Below are positions 10,618 to 21,600 of a DNA stretch of 64,000 nucleotides, piece after piece (the stretch's first letter is position 1; every line of letters starts with the position of its first letter). The stretch is from Wolfiporia cocos (Eukaryota; Basidiomycota; Agaricomycetes; Polyporales; Phaeolaceae). The notes under the pieces are model-generated. The model was not told where the DNA came from, searched no databases, and saw only the letters and a list, made by a program, of their open reading frames with translations. Position numbers and translations under genes: made by a program. The stretch spans positions 5,059,448 to 5,123,447 of the forward strand of contig JACCLO010000004.1 in assembly GCA_029448655.1 (NCBI GenBank), given 5' to 3'.

Positions 10618-12214
10618 ACGTTACCATATCATGTTCTATATTTCAAAAGGTCCTGAGACTTGACATGACCTATAGATTGGGAAGCTGCGTACCAAAGATG
10701 AGACCGTAGCTCAGTTGAAATCATACTTTGCAGAGGCCTCAATCATTAATACAAAGAGCAGGATTGCAAAAATGCGAACCGAATCCAGATTGAAGGACAC
10801 ATATCAGATGTTCTTTTTTTAACAAACTTTCAGTTCCTATTCTGAGGAGCGTGGTATCCTAAATAAACAAGCCACACTCAATGCCACATTAGCAAAACTA
10901 CCTGTGGAGACTATGAGTCCAGTGTGGCATATCAAAGGCACCAATTATACTCTCTTTATTGAATCGTCTACTGATCCGGCTGTAATTTTAGGACTTGATG
11001 CACATCAGGACATGCCTGTTGAGATCCTTCACATTGTCCTCCTCGGCTTTGTGAAATATCTGTGGTGTGATGTAATTCAAAACCAATTGCATGGCAGAGA
11101 GCATGAGAAGGAGCTGTTAGCCACACAGCTGAGCTCTATGGATGTCTCTGGACTTGGCATCCCATCTCTTGCAGGGAAGACATTGGTACAATATGCAGGT
11201 TCACTTACAGGCTGCAATTTATAGGCCATCGCTCAGACGGCTCCATTTGTCATCTATGACCTGGTCAGCCCTGATTGCCTTGAGACTTGGGTAGCCTTAT
11301 CAAAGCTCATTTCCTTGATATGGCAACCTGAAATCCCAGATGTGGAAGCTCATCTTGTAAGTTTCCTATCATCTCAACAAGATTATGCCTTACAGTGTCT
11401 TCATTTCAGACTGTCCTTCAACAGGAAATGCAGCATTTCATACTGTGTGCAGCTCGCTGGTCAATTCACTGGTTCAATAAGCCCAAGTTCCACATATTCC
11501 TGCACCTCACTGATCACATTCGACATTTTGGCCCTGCAATCCTGTATGTGACAGAAGTGTTCAAATCATTCAATTCTGTTTCCATGCAAAGAGCATCCAT
11601 TCTAATTGGCATGAACCTTCCCGTGACATCACACGTGCATTTGCACAAGGCAACTGAATCAGGCATCTGATGAGTGGTGGACTGTGTATGTTCAGCAGTC
11701 AAAAACAAGACACATCTGAAGCTGTCAGCCATACTGCTTTGTTTTCTTTCAAGAAGGCCAATTGGCAAACAATAGGTCTGGGCCTGCAGAGGCTGCTATT
11801 CAGTGGAAGTACTGTAGCAAATTACCTTGGCATTGAGCCACTCATCAGTCCTAAACATGGTATGTTTTGGTGTACACCTGGCTGCACCACCCACACTAGT
11901 AACTAGATGCTTTCAGCATCTATAGGTTTATGTATATCTGACATGAATCCCGCATGAAAATTCACACAGCTCCGCACAGGTCAACTCCTACCCGATAGCA
12001 TACCATGCTTGTCTCAGAAGCTGCTCAAGACTAGCCACTTAGTTGTTCTACTGAATGGGGACACATGCACTCCGAACCAGTTTGTAATAGTTCGGAGTCC
12101 ACAGGTCATGGGTGAAACATTTCTGGCATGCGTTGAGGAGATTGTTCAGGTCAAGGGATCGGTATCTGATATGGCATCCATACCAGACATGATCCTGTTG
12201 GAGTGTATATCAGT

Positions 12215-13243
12215 TGACACAGACTGTGCTGTGGGACTCACTGCCTAATCTAGAAGGGGAGGGGACTAAGCTGGAGAGCAGCAAGCCAGGGCGCGCAGAA
12301 GAAGAGGTAAGTTCTTCTAGGGTGCGCAGCGCCTAGAAGAATAGAACTAAGGTTATAGGCGTTAAGCCCTATTCTTTATATACATCATTAAGAATCATGT
12401 GATCCTATATCGTAAGGTCATGTGCGTACATCATAACGTGCATAAGTCTCTACTCTACCTAATAGACCGTGCTGGCCAGTAATGGCCGAGCCAGTAAGGG
12501 GAGAGAAACATAATCATAAGTCGTAATCTCTAATAGTCAGCGGCCCAGAGGACATGACTAAGAGATGGCATTGTATGTCGTCATAATGATGCCATAGTCT
12601 AGGTAAGGCCGAGGGCCAGACCTTATGACGTCGTTATTGCATCATTGTAGCGTGCTATTGGCCCGTATGGCGCAATAGATATTCTTAGTCGGTACTAGGC
12701 CAGCTAGGCCGGAGGGCCAGAGTGTATGACATAGTGGTGACATCATATATGACATCAGTATGATATCATAGGTTGTGCTAGACCGGAGGTCTAGAGGTGC
12801 AACGTCATAGTGACTTTATGATGACGTGCCGTAGAAGGGACTGGGCTGTAGGCCTGGTCCGATGGTGTCATACTTCGTAGTGATGACGCATGGGTTGCAT
12901 CATAGTGATGCCATAGTCTAGGTAAGGCTGAGGGCCAGACTGTATGACACCGTAATGATATCATGATGACATCATGGACTAGACGAGACCGTAGGTCTAG
13001 TCTTATGACGTAGGTTACTGTGCTTTCATCATAGAACCTGTCATGCATGATGACTAGCGTGTAGACGCCATGTCATGGTTGCTTAGTAGCGTGTAAGCGC
13101 CATGTTCTTAGGTAATAACCATTAGGTTATACCGGTCTGTCGGCTTGTACTGATAAGTACGGGATAACTCGTAGGTTGTCGTAATAATACTGGATAAATG
13201 GCAGAAAATAGCGGAAAAATGTCTCAGACCTAGATCTGTGACA
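12215..13243 (-). repeat. Solo LTR (family A), 1029 bp
   Basis: Plus-strand ends TGACACAG and CTGTGACA. Flanks TCAGT (12210-12214) and TCGGT (13244-13248) form a TSD with one mismatch. It interrupts the coding sequence of the broken gene that continues at 13244. Confidence 0.87.
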
Positions 13244-13876
13244 TCGGTTAGCAACAGTGCATCAATATATTGTATGCCACACATCAGGACCATGAACTCC
13301 TGGCTGGTAGTTGGGCTTAGAGTATGTCTGATCAACCATTTTACTTTTTGATGGCTCACCTACCTGCTAGGAAATCTTGTGCATGGTGAACGTCCAACAC
13401 AACTGTGCTGATAATGCATGTGATACATCAGGAATCAGCTATATATATCAAGAATGCAGACGCACCGATCAGATACGACCCGTGGTTTCTCATCACCAGC
13501 CAGCTGATTTGATGCTGAACATGGCTCAAATGCGTGATGCTGTTTACCTACAGAAGTTTTGCATACCATCAGGAAGCCATGATGCAGATGAAATCATTGA
13601 TGCTGTCACAGTGCTACTTACCATGGCCCCTTATCCAAGTGCGTGCATGCATAACAACAACATGTCGAGTGCTGTGCAGAGGCAGCCCTGGGTCCTAGGT
13701 TGATGAGTCAGGCAGGTGCACACACAGAGAGTAGCAGAGGGGCGGAAGCCTAACGACTGGGATCTGGAGGATGAGGTGCTAACCTCGATCCTCGCTAACT
13801 AAGTACATGATGCAGCACTGGTAGTATACCTGCCCTAAAGGGGACCCATGCGCTGTAAGGTGCAGGACGTCACTAT

Positions 13877-14575
13877 TGTCACAGATTTGGGACATGCCAC
13901 TATTTTTCCCGTATTTTTACCTATTTATCTGGTATTTCTACGACCTTGTAGACATTTACGCTGCTAAGCGCCCGTCTACACGTACACGCAACCAAACAAC
14001 GCGTACACAACGCGGTATACGTCCACTTGTCATAACAACACGTACATAACACGCTTGTACGCGTCAATGACTCAGCGGACTAACCTCCGGTGTCACGCGC
14101 CTTACTCATATCCCGATACCGGGCTATGTCAGTACAATTGGATAAGTGGCCCGCTCGTTATCACATGCCAATGACCTTACGATTACTCATATCCTGATAC
14201 CGGAATATAATAATCACATGTATGGCTTACTAACGAAGCTACAGCCACTTCCACAACATGGACCTACGGTCCAAACAAACGATCTTACTAGTGCGGCCAT
14301 TACCGGCGCACATGGTCTATTGTAGTTTACGACTTAACCATATTAGTTATGTCTGCGCACAGACCACCTTCATGTTTGGCTCCCTTACCGGTAACCAAAC
14401 AAAGCATGTATATAAGTAGGGCTATCACTGCGGATAAGCCTTAGATTTGTTCTCTGCATTCGCACAGTTACATATCATCTCTGCTTGCGCCCACTAGTCT
14501 CCTCACCAACCTTCTGCAACATCTTCAAGTCGCCTATAAGGTTATAGTGTGAGTCCCACAGTCTAGTCTGTGTCA
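13877..14575 (+). repeat. 5' LTR of the chromovirus (699 bp)
   Basis: Starts TGTCACAG and ends CTGTGTCA. It contains a TATA box at 14409-14415 and the self-primer site at 14443-14453. It ends with the hairpin CACAG-TCTAGT-CTGTG. No difference from the 3' LTR was seen over the stretches compared. Confidence 0.95.
14409..14453 (+). promoter_or_regulatory. LTR core promoter and predicted self-primer
   Basis: TATATAA at 14409-14415 is followed 28 bp later by AGATTTGTTCT (14443-14453), the exact complement of the bases just inside the 5' LTR. By analogy with Tf1, whose mRNA 5' end is the primer, transcription would start at or near 14443. A weak inverted repeat (GGCTATC/GATAAGCC, 14420-14440) lies between the two. 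Confidence 0.7.
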
Positions 14576-14577
14576 TA

Positions 14578-14588
14578 AGAACAAATCT
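14578..14588 (+). promoter_or_regulatory. Self-primer binding site
   Basis: AGAACAAATCT lies two bases after the 5' LTR and is the exact 11-nt reverse complement of 14443-14453. The position lacks the TGG start expected where the 3' CCA of a tRNA pairs. Priming is therefore predicted to use the element's own RNA. Confidence 0.75.
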
Positions 14589-15597
14589 CCCCCATACCCC
14601 CACCCTTGCGCTTGCGCTTGGGTCTGGGTTTCTATCCTACAGGGGCTATTACTTGTTGCTGCGCACATCCCTTTCTGCCTGACAAGGCGATTGGGGTGAT
14701 AGTTGAGATCTGGGGGATACATCACCATTCTCGGCAGAGGATTGGCAAACAGGGAAGCCACACCGCCTTTTTTAGGCAGGAGGCCTACCTAACCCGGACT
14801 CCAGGGTCAAGGAGACATGGTCCTCGCTGACAAGCTTGGACTATGCGCGGTTAAGACCCGCCTGTGGAGAAAAGGGGACGGTCTGCCTGTGTGCGCCCAA
14901 CCCCCTGTCATGGCAAGCGTTGTTCAGCGCCCCATCACTATCCACAGGGTCATCATTATGATGGCATGGGAATTTTCCAAAGCCGCCTCCCAGGCGTAAG
15001 GGACCTGCTTTGAACCCGTTATGGGAAAAGCAGTGAGGGGGGTGACGTAAAAAATCACCCTGCCATAGGTCACTCGCGGTAGCCAATAGCATAAGTCCTC
15101 CGGGCAGCTCGGCGTGCGAGCATGGGTCAAACGGATTTGGGGCCCCATTGGAAGAGAAGCGCGTAGCCCACTCCCTCGGGATGTGGAGCGCTGCTGTCTC
15201 GCGATCTTAGATCGACAGTGGTTTTTTAGCCCTGATGTGACACCCATGTGGCTACAGACGGCAACCTCATTGTTGAAGCATGGACAGGCTAAGGGATGTA
15301 AAATCCCAGCCACTTTCCGGCATCGTCCCTCCGGGGCGGTGTCGTGTATCCGAATCCCAATCATCTGACCCAGGAACCGGCCTGGCAGTCAGCAACTCTA
15401 CCCCTGGAGTCGGCGCCTCTGACCGTTAGGGTCATGCGAATATCCGCGCCGTCTCGGCACAGGGTTTGCGCGCAACATAAGAGTAATTATGCCCCGTAGT
15501 ACACCTTCTTTGCTCCTGAAAAGGAGTCCACTACCCTACCTTACATAATCCCTTTTATTCCTGTTCTTGGACGTATCACTGGGAAACTTCGTTTCTC
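14589..15597 (+). other. Chromovirus leader, about 1 kb, no convincing ORF
   Basis: This lies between the primer binding site and ORF1. Short frames on both strands show no motif. It probably holds packaging and RNA-structure signals, which is an inference from position only. Confidence 0.5.
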
Positions 15598-16521
15598 ATG
15601 AAGGCTGCACTTTCTAGAATCATGCCCCGCGTTACCCGTCGCACCCGTGGCTCCTCCACTGCCCCTTACGTTAAGCCGGCGAAGCGGTCCCTTCTCAGCC
15701 GCATCGACACCACCGACATTCCTCGGGCAGAGGACGTCACCTACACCCTTCCTGTAAAGGAAGATTACACTGGGAAACTCCATCTTTGGGAGATTCCCGT
15801 CCACATGCCAAAGCACATTGCTGAGGCTGGGAAACCCGCTCCTCGACCTCCCAAACCAGTTCCGCTCGCTAAGCGTATCTGGACAGAGGAAGAGAAGCTA
15901 GCGCAATCCATTACCGCCATGGAGAACCTAATCGAACTCCGCGAACTCAACAAGCTCAAGATCGCCCGCGATAAGCTGAATAAGCGAATCGCCGCCAAAC
16001 AAGCCGCCAAGGAAGCCAAGCAAGCAGCTTCTTCACTGGCCCTCCGTCTCTCCAGCCCGGCGGCCGGACCTTCAGTTCCGGCCAACCACAAGATTCTCGA
16101 CCCTTCCCTCGTCTTCGGGAAGAAGAAGCCTCTCCAAGCATGCGATCAAGTTATTCCCATGCTAGAAGGCACTCTCACTCGTCTCACTCCTCTCGCCAAC
16201 CATCCCCCTAATTACCCAGGCTTCCATATGGAAAACGACATGCGTTTCCATACTATGGTAGTAGAATTGGAGGATCTGGTGGATAACGTAAAGGATAGAG
16301 CGAGACGGGGGAGGATCACCAATAGAGACTGGAGAATTATGAAAAAGTATTGCAAACAGCTCGGCAATATTTCCTTTTTGGATTGGCGTACGGACTTGGC
16401 TCGTATCGTAGCAGAATGCGTAGCGCTACAAATTACTTTTGCCTTCGGTGTAACACCACCTGACAAGGTGGCAGGGCCCTCAACTACTTCGGTAGAAGAG
16501 GATATACTCGCGATTGTATAG
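15598..16521 (+). CDS. Chromovirus ORF1, unknown protein (307 aa)
   Basis: An open frame from ATG 15598 to a stop at 16521 lies wholly between the leader and gag, in the same strand. The N-terminus is basic (MPRVTRRTRG; a second ATG is at residue 9). Residues about 100-145 are rich in Lys, Arg, Glu and Ala with a helical, coiled-coil-like pattern (LRELNKLKIARDKLNKRIAA). The C-terminal third (about 200-295) looks globular, with HTMVVELEDLVDNVKDRARR and LDWRTDLARIVAECV. I recognise no domain: no zinc knuckle, no protease motif, no envelope-like signal or membrane segment. Ty3/gypsy elements usually start with gag, so this is an accessory gene. It might be a nucleic-acid-binding or capsid-associated factor, but that is a guess. 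A 144-bp gap separates it from gag, so translation of the downstream ORFs needs reinitiation, an internal start or splicing. Confidence 0.8.
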   Translation: MKAALSRIMPRVTRRTRGSSTAPYVKPAKRSLLSRIDTTDIPRAEDVTYTLPVKEDYTGKLHLWEIPVHMPKHIAEAGKPAPRPPKPVPLAKRIWTEEEKLAQSITAMENLIELRELNKLKIARDKLNKRIAAKQAAKEAKQAASSLALRLSSPAAGPSVPANHKILDPSLVFGKKKPLQACDQVIPMLEGTLTRLTPLANHPPNYPGFHMENDMRFHTMVVELEDLVDNVKDRARRGRITNRDWRIMKKYCKQLGNISFLDWRTDLARIVAECVALQITFAFGVTPPDKVAGPSTTSVEEDILAIV

Positions 16522-16665
16522 TAGAAATACTATCATCTTTTAACTCTGAAATAGAGTGCGAGTGTGATCTATAACGAAAGTTGCAGCTTTCAAACCCAAT
16601 CCCTTCTTAAGAATCTAAGACAATGAGTACCCGGAAACTAACATTCGTCACAAACAGATTCACAA

Positions 16666-18663
16666 ATGTCTTCCACCTCCTCCGTTAGCACCCCCCTCGC
16701 CCCCCGCAAGATGCGCCTCCGCTCAGAAGGCCCGGTGACACCGGTAGCTGGTCCCTCGGGAACCCAGCAACTGGTGACGCTGGAGCACCTAAGTGAGGGA
16801 GAAGAAGAGGAAGAGGAAGGAGAAGAGGAAATGCCGGAGTTCGCTCCCCCGCAAAGGGAATCTCCGACCAATCCCATGGGTACACGCCCAGGCTCCCCCA
16901 TTGCCGGATACCCACCGGCTCGTCGAACTCGCCCTATCGGGCCCGCCACCACACTGGAAATGGAATTTTCGGGTCCGACACGACAGACCAATGTCGCTGT
17001 CGAGAACAACCTCAAGGCGTACCTTCCTGAGGAGGAACATCACAAGGTGGATGGGTCCATACATGGGCCAATCATCGATGCCGCCGTACAACGAAGTGCG
17101 GCCATAAGCCATGACACCACCGACACCCTAGGTCGAATGGTGCACGCCCGCCTGGAGCGTATCCATGAACGAATCGATTCCCTGGTTGGGCAATCCAGGG
17201 CAATCGAACAGAAGGCCCAAGACGAACTACACGAAGCGGTCAATTCGGTCCGGAACGAGGTATTGTCCACCATGGTGGACCTCGGCAAGGAACTCCGACA
17301 GGAGTACACCGCCAAGCTCTCCGAAATGGAGAAGCAGCTCCGAAAGGACTACCGGTCCCGGCTGGACGACCTCGAGGATGCGTTCGCAGAACGCATGGAG
17401 AAGGTTGACGAGGAACTCCGGAGGATCCGCAAGAATCCCTCCGTTCCCAACCCTCCCGGCGTCCGCACGCCTCCGGAAGAACCCGCACCGGCCCCCGGCA
17501 ATGCTCAAGCCCGTGCAGCCGAGGCCGCTGCCGCCGCACAAGCTGCAGCCGCTGCTGCAGCAGCCGTCGCCCCGCAGATTCCAGGTCTGCCTCAAAACCT
17601 GAAAATCCCCCCTCCCCCCGAATTCTCTGGGTCATCTGGAAAGGTGACTGCGCAGGAATGGGTGGAGAAGATGGGCCTGTACTTCGGTACGCTCAGGGTC
17701 TACGATGACCATGACCGTATCACCACGGCCCTCTTCCGCGTCACAGGGGACGCATACAAGTTTTTCTCGCCTCTCATCAAGAAGGCAGGAAACGGTGAAC
17801 CTCTCGGCACCTGGGAGGACTTCACCAAATCCGTAATGGTGCAATATGGGAAGATGACGGATAAGGAGATCGCGAAGAAGGAAATTCGCGGCTACTACGG
17901 CACGAAGGGCAAGGAACTGGCAGAATCGAACTATTTCAATTACTGCGAACGGTTCCGCACCCTCGGCCGACTCTCCGAAACCGCCAACGAGACTCTGGTG
18001 TGGGAATTCACCGAGACTCTCCCTGAAAAGGTCAAGGACACCTTAAACGTCCTCGGCAAAACCCCGTTCTTCAAGGCACCCACCGACATCGAGCCTCTGA
18101 TCGACTTCGCTCTAGAAATGTATCAGACATCTTACCCTGACAAGATCAAGGGCTCGATCTTCGAGAGGGCCGGCAAGAAGGACTCGGCACCTGCCGAAAA
18201 GAAGGAGACGTCCTCCGCTTCTGCAAAGAAGTCGGAGAAAAAGAAGGACAAGGGAAAGGCGCCCGCCAAAGCCCCCGCCGACACCGCCAATGCCGTCTGC
18301 ACCTACTGCAAGCAGACGGGACACTATTTCAACAAGTGTCCTAAGCTTGCCGCGGACAAGGCTGCGGGAACGTTCGTGCCTGCCGCTCAGCGGGCCGAAC
18401 AACAAAGGGCGAAGGATGCAGCTGCCGCGTCTGGAAAGACCACGGCTGCTCCTTCGGGTAGTGGAAAGGGACAGGCTTCTGGCAAGAAGCCGTACTCGGC
18501 GCCCCCCGCGGATGGCAAGACGTATCGTGCCCGAACGATCTGGGAAGAAGTGACAGCTGACTCAAGCTCAGCAGGACCCTCGGCCCCCGCCACCACCGTC
18601 GCCAATGTCGGGACCATCTCGGTTCCCCTCGCCCCAACCACACGTCTCGAAGACGTTCTGTGA
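16666..18663 (+). CDS. gag: Gag polyprotein (665 aa)
   Basis: Capsid and nucleocapsid protein of the chromovirus. The N-terminal 100 residues are Pro- and Glu-rich. Residues about 160-265 form a long coiled coil (RIHERIDSLVGQSRAIEQ and on to MEKVDEELRRIRK). An Ala-rich linker lies around 280-300. A retrotransposon gag domain follows (about 325-485; QEWVEKMGLYFG, FFSPLIKKAG, YFNYCERFRTLGRL). A Lys/Ala-rich stretch precedes one CCHC zinc knuckle (CTYCKQTGHYFNKC from residue 545), the RNA-binding motif. It is longer than typical gypsy Gag because of the N-terminal extension. ATG 16666 opens the frame 144 bp after ORF1. The stop at 18661-18663 lies inside the open frame of pol, which is one base ahead (+1). 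Confidence 0.93.
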   Translation: MSSTSSVSTPLAPRKMRLRSEGPVTPVAGPSGTQQLVTLEHLSEGEEEEEEGEEEMPEFAPPQRESPTNPMGTRPGSPIAGYPPARRTRPIGPATTLEMEFSGPTRQTNVAVENNLKAYLPEEEHHKVDGSIHGPIIDAAVQRSAAISHDTTDTLGRMVHARLERIHERIDSLVGQSRAIEQKAQDELHEAVNSVRNEVLSTMVDLGKELRQEYTAKLSEMEKQLRKDYRSRLDDLEDAFAERMEKVDEELRRIRKNPSVPNPPGVRTPPEEPAPAPGNAQARAAEAAAAAQAAAAAAAAVAPQIPGLPQNLKIPPPPEFSGSSGKVTAQEWVEKMGLYFGTLRVYDDHDRITTALFRVTGDAYKFFSPLIKKAGNGEPLGTWEDFTKSVMVQYGKMTDKEIAKKEIRGYYGTKGKELAESNYFNYCERFRTLGRLSETANETLVWEFTETLPEKVKDTLNVLGKTPFFKAPTDIEPLIDFALEMYQTSYPDKIKGSIFERAGKKDSAPAEKKETSSASAKKSEKKKDKGKAPAKAPADTANAVCTYCKQTGHYFNKCPKLAADKAAGTFVPAAQRAEQQRAKDAAAASGKTTAAPSGSGKGQASGKKPYSAPPADGKTYRARTIWEEVTADSSSAGPSAPATTVANVGTISVPLAPTTRLEDVL

Positions 18664-21600
18664 AGAACACACCAGCCCCGCAGCGGCTGGGAGTGTACAG
18701 CGCCCCGAAGAAGCGCACCTCTACGAAGAGGCTTCACAGAGACCCCTTATCTTGTGGGAAGATAAGGCGGTCGTACGTCACCCGGTATCCCATCTCGGTA
18801 TATTCGGTAACTCGGCAATGGACTTTGCCCGGAGGACAAGGACACTAGCTACACGTGCCCCTCCTGTACAATACTTTTATCCTGATCCGCTCGCGCTGAA
18901 GTTTTTCACTTTGTATAATGTACATGGAAACGATTCTCGAGACGACAATAAATCGTTCTCTATCGAAGTGGAACTGTGGGTATATGGAAAGAAAGTCAAC
19001 GCCATGGCATTAATCGACACCGGTGCATCAATAAGCGTCATTGATAAGAAACTCGTCCACGAGGAAAAGTTAGTCACTCAGAAACTACCTTCGCCTCTCG
19101 AGATTCGTAACGCCGACGGTACCTCTAATACCGCCGGTAATATCAATATGGCAGTAAAAGCTTATATGGTGCACGAGGAACACAAGTCCACCGAATTCTT
19201 GTACGTAATGGACGTACAGAATGCGGATGTGATCCTCGGATATGATTGGTTCCTGAAACACAACCCGGACTTCAATTGGCCGGAAGGAACCTTCACATAT
19301 CGGTGTACGGAAAAATGCAAACATGGCAAACGGGTTTCGATTTCTGAGGAAGAGGACGAAATCGAACCCCGCAACATCTATCAGATCATCAATGACTTTC
19401 CAATAGATTTTCTCGGCTTAGAGGAGCCGGAGAATCCCTTTGTCGCTTGGGTGAACACCCTTGACGAAGGAACGGAACTCCTTATCAATGCCATTCAGTC
19501 GATAACGGAGAAGTCGGATGATGAATTCCTGACAGATGCGGATCTCCAGAAATGGAAATCCTTGGTTCCGGAGGAATACCAGGAGTTTGGTCCCACGGTA
19601 TTTTCTCAACGCGCATCCGAAAGGATGCCCGAACGGAAACCATACGACCACGCCATCGACTTCCCCGATGACGCGATACTACCGCCCCCGAGTAAGGCAT
19701 ACAAGATGTCTCCTCAGGAAGCGAACTCGCTAGATCAGTGGATTCAGGAAGAGTTACGGAAGGGCTACATCCGACACTCGAAATCTCCGATCGCGAGTCC
19801 GGTCTTCTTCGTCCATAAAAAAGACGGCGGAGCCCGAATGGTAGTCGATTACCGAAAAGTAAACGACTTGACCATTAAAAACAGGTACCCTCTCCCACGC
19901 ATAGACGAGCTTATCGATAAGCTTAGCCAGGCTTCGATATTTACGAAGCTCGACTTACGTTGGGGTTACAACAACGTAAGAATCAAGGAGGGAGATGAAT
20001 GGAAGACCGCATTCATTACGCCTAACGGCCTTTACGAAGCTGTAGTCATGTACTTCGGTTTTTGTAATGCACCCAGCACGTTCCAACACATGATGAACGA
20101 TATTCTAGGTGACCTTATCAGAGAAGGAAAGGTCATTGTCTACCTAGACGACATCCTTGTGTTCGGAAACGACCTGTTGGAACACCGTCGTATTGTCAAG
20201 CAAGTATTACAAATCTTGCAAGACAACGACTTGTTCGCGAAGCCTGAAAAGTGCTTCTTCGAAAGAAGCAGTATTGAATACCTGGGAATGATCATTTCCA
20301 AAGGAAAAGTCGAAATGGACCCTAAGAAGGTAGCCGGTGTCATGGACTGGCCTACACCTGCCAAGGTGAAGGACGTCCAAGCCTTTGTTGGCTTCGCCAA
20401 CTACTACCGTCGGTTCATTAAAGACTTCTCCAAAGTGGTTAAGCCGTTAACCGAACTGTCCAAGAAAAACACGCAATGGAACTGGGGACCCGAACAAGCG
20501 GAAGCCTTCCAAACTCTCAAGGAAGCTTTCACATCGGCTCCAATACTCCGGATCCCAGATCAGGAGTCCCCGTTCCGCGTGGAAGCGGATTCTTCCGATT
20601 ACGCAACTGGTGCAGTGCTATCACAATACTCTTCGGAGGATAAGCTCTGGCACCCGGTAGCCTTTTACTCGAAATCTCTATCAGCACCCGAAAGGAACTA
20701 TGAGATTTACGATAAGGAGTTGCTCGCAATCATCCGCGCTCTAGAGGAATGGAGACATTACCTCGAGGGACATCCACATAAATTCGAAGTATGGTCGGAT
20801 CATCTCAATCTGACATATTTCAAATCGGCACAACGGCTAACCCGGAGACAGGCACGTTGGAGTCTTTACCTGACAAGGTTCAACTTCACCATGTGCCACA
20901 AACCCGGTAAAACAATGCTCACGGCTGACCCTCTGTCACGGAGGCCAGACCATGAAGAGGGGGTGGAACTCGACAATCGCGATCAAATTTTGCTGAAACC
21001 GGAATACTTTACGGTTAGGGCGCTAGAAGCGTCACAGCAGGAGATACAATCAGGCGACGAGGACCTTCTCCGACAAATCCGACAAGCCCTCATGGACGAT
21101 CAAATTACCAAGGATTACCAGGAACTACTGAAAAGTGGTCCCAAGGAATTCGGTAAGGATCTCCAGGAATGGAACATGGAGGCCGGATTACTCCTCAGAC
21201 GAGGAAAAGTGTACGTTCCAAAAGAGCCTAAAGAATTGCGCACGAAGATTCTGGAGTTACATCATGACCATGTGACTGCCGGACACTTCGGACGATGGAA
21301 GACCTATGAACTTCTATCACGTAATTACTGGTGGCCTGGAATGACCACGATGGTGAAGCAATACGTGGAAGGTTGTGACACATGTCAACGCATGAAGAAC
21401 CACAACCAGACCCCGTACGGACCCCTGCAACCGCTCCCAGTTCCGGAAGCACCTTGGGACACCGTCACAATTGACCTTATCGTCCACCTACCGCCCAGCG
21501 GCGAATTGAAACAATTCAATGCTATTATGGTAATAGTGGACCGGCTTACCAAGCGAGCGCACTTCATTCCCACATCAGACAAGATAACGGCGAAAGAATT

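Noticed and set aside
14573..15364. Antisense and sense ORFs in the chromovirus leader (up to 146 residues)
   Set aside because: No motifs, several mutually overlapping frames, and most lie antisense to a transcribed leader.
16638..18737. Long ORFs in alternative frames and antisense within gag
   Set aside because: They shadow a strongly GC-biased coding sequence; gag is supported by its capsid and zinc-knuckle motifs.
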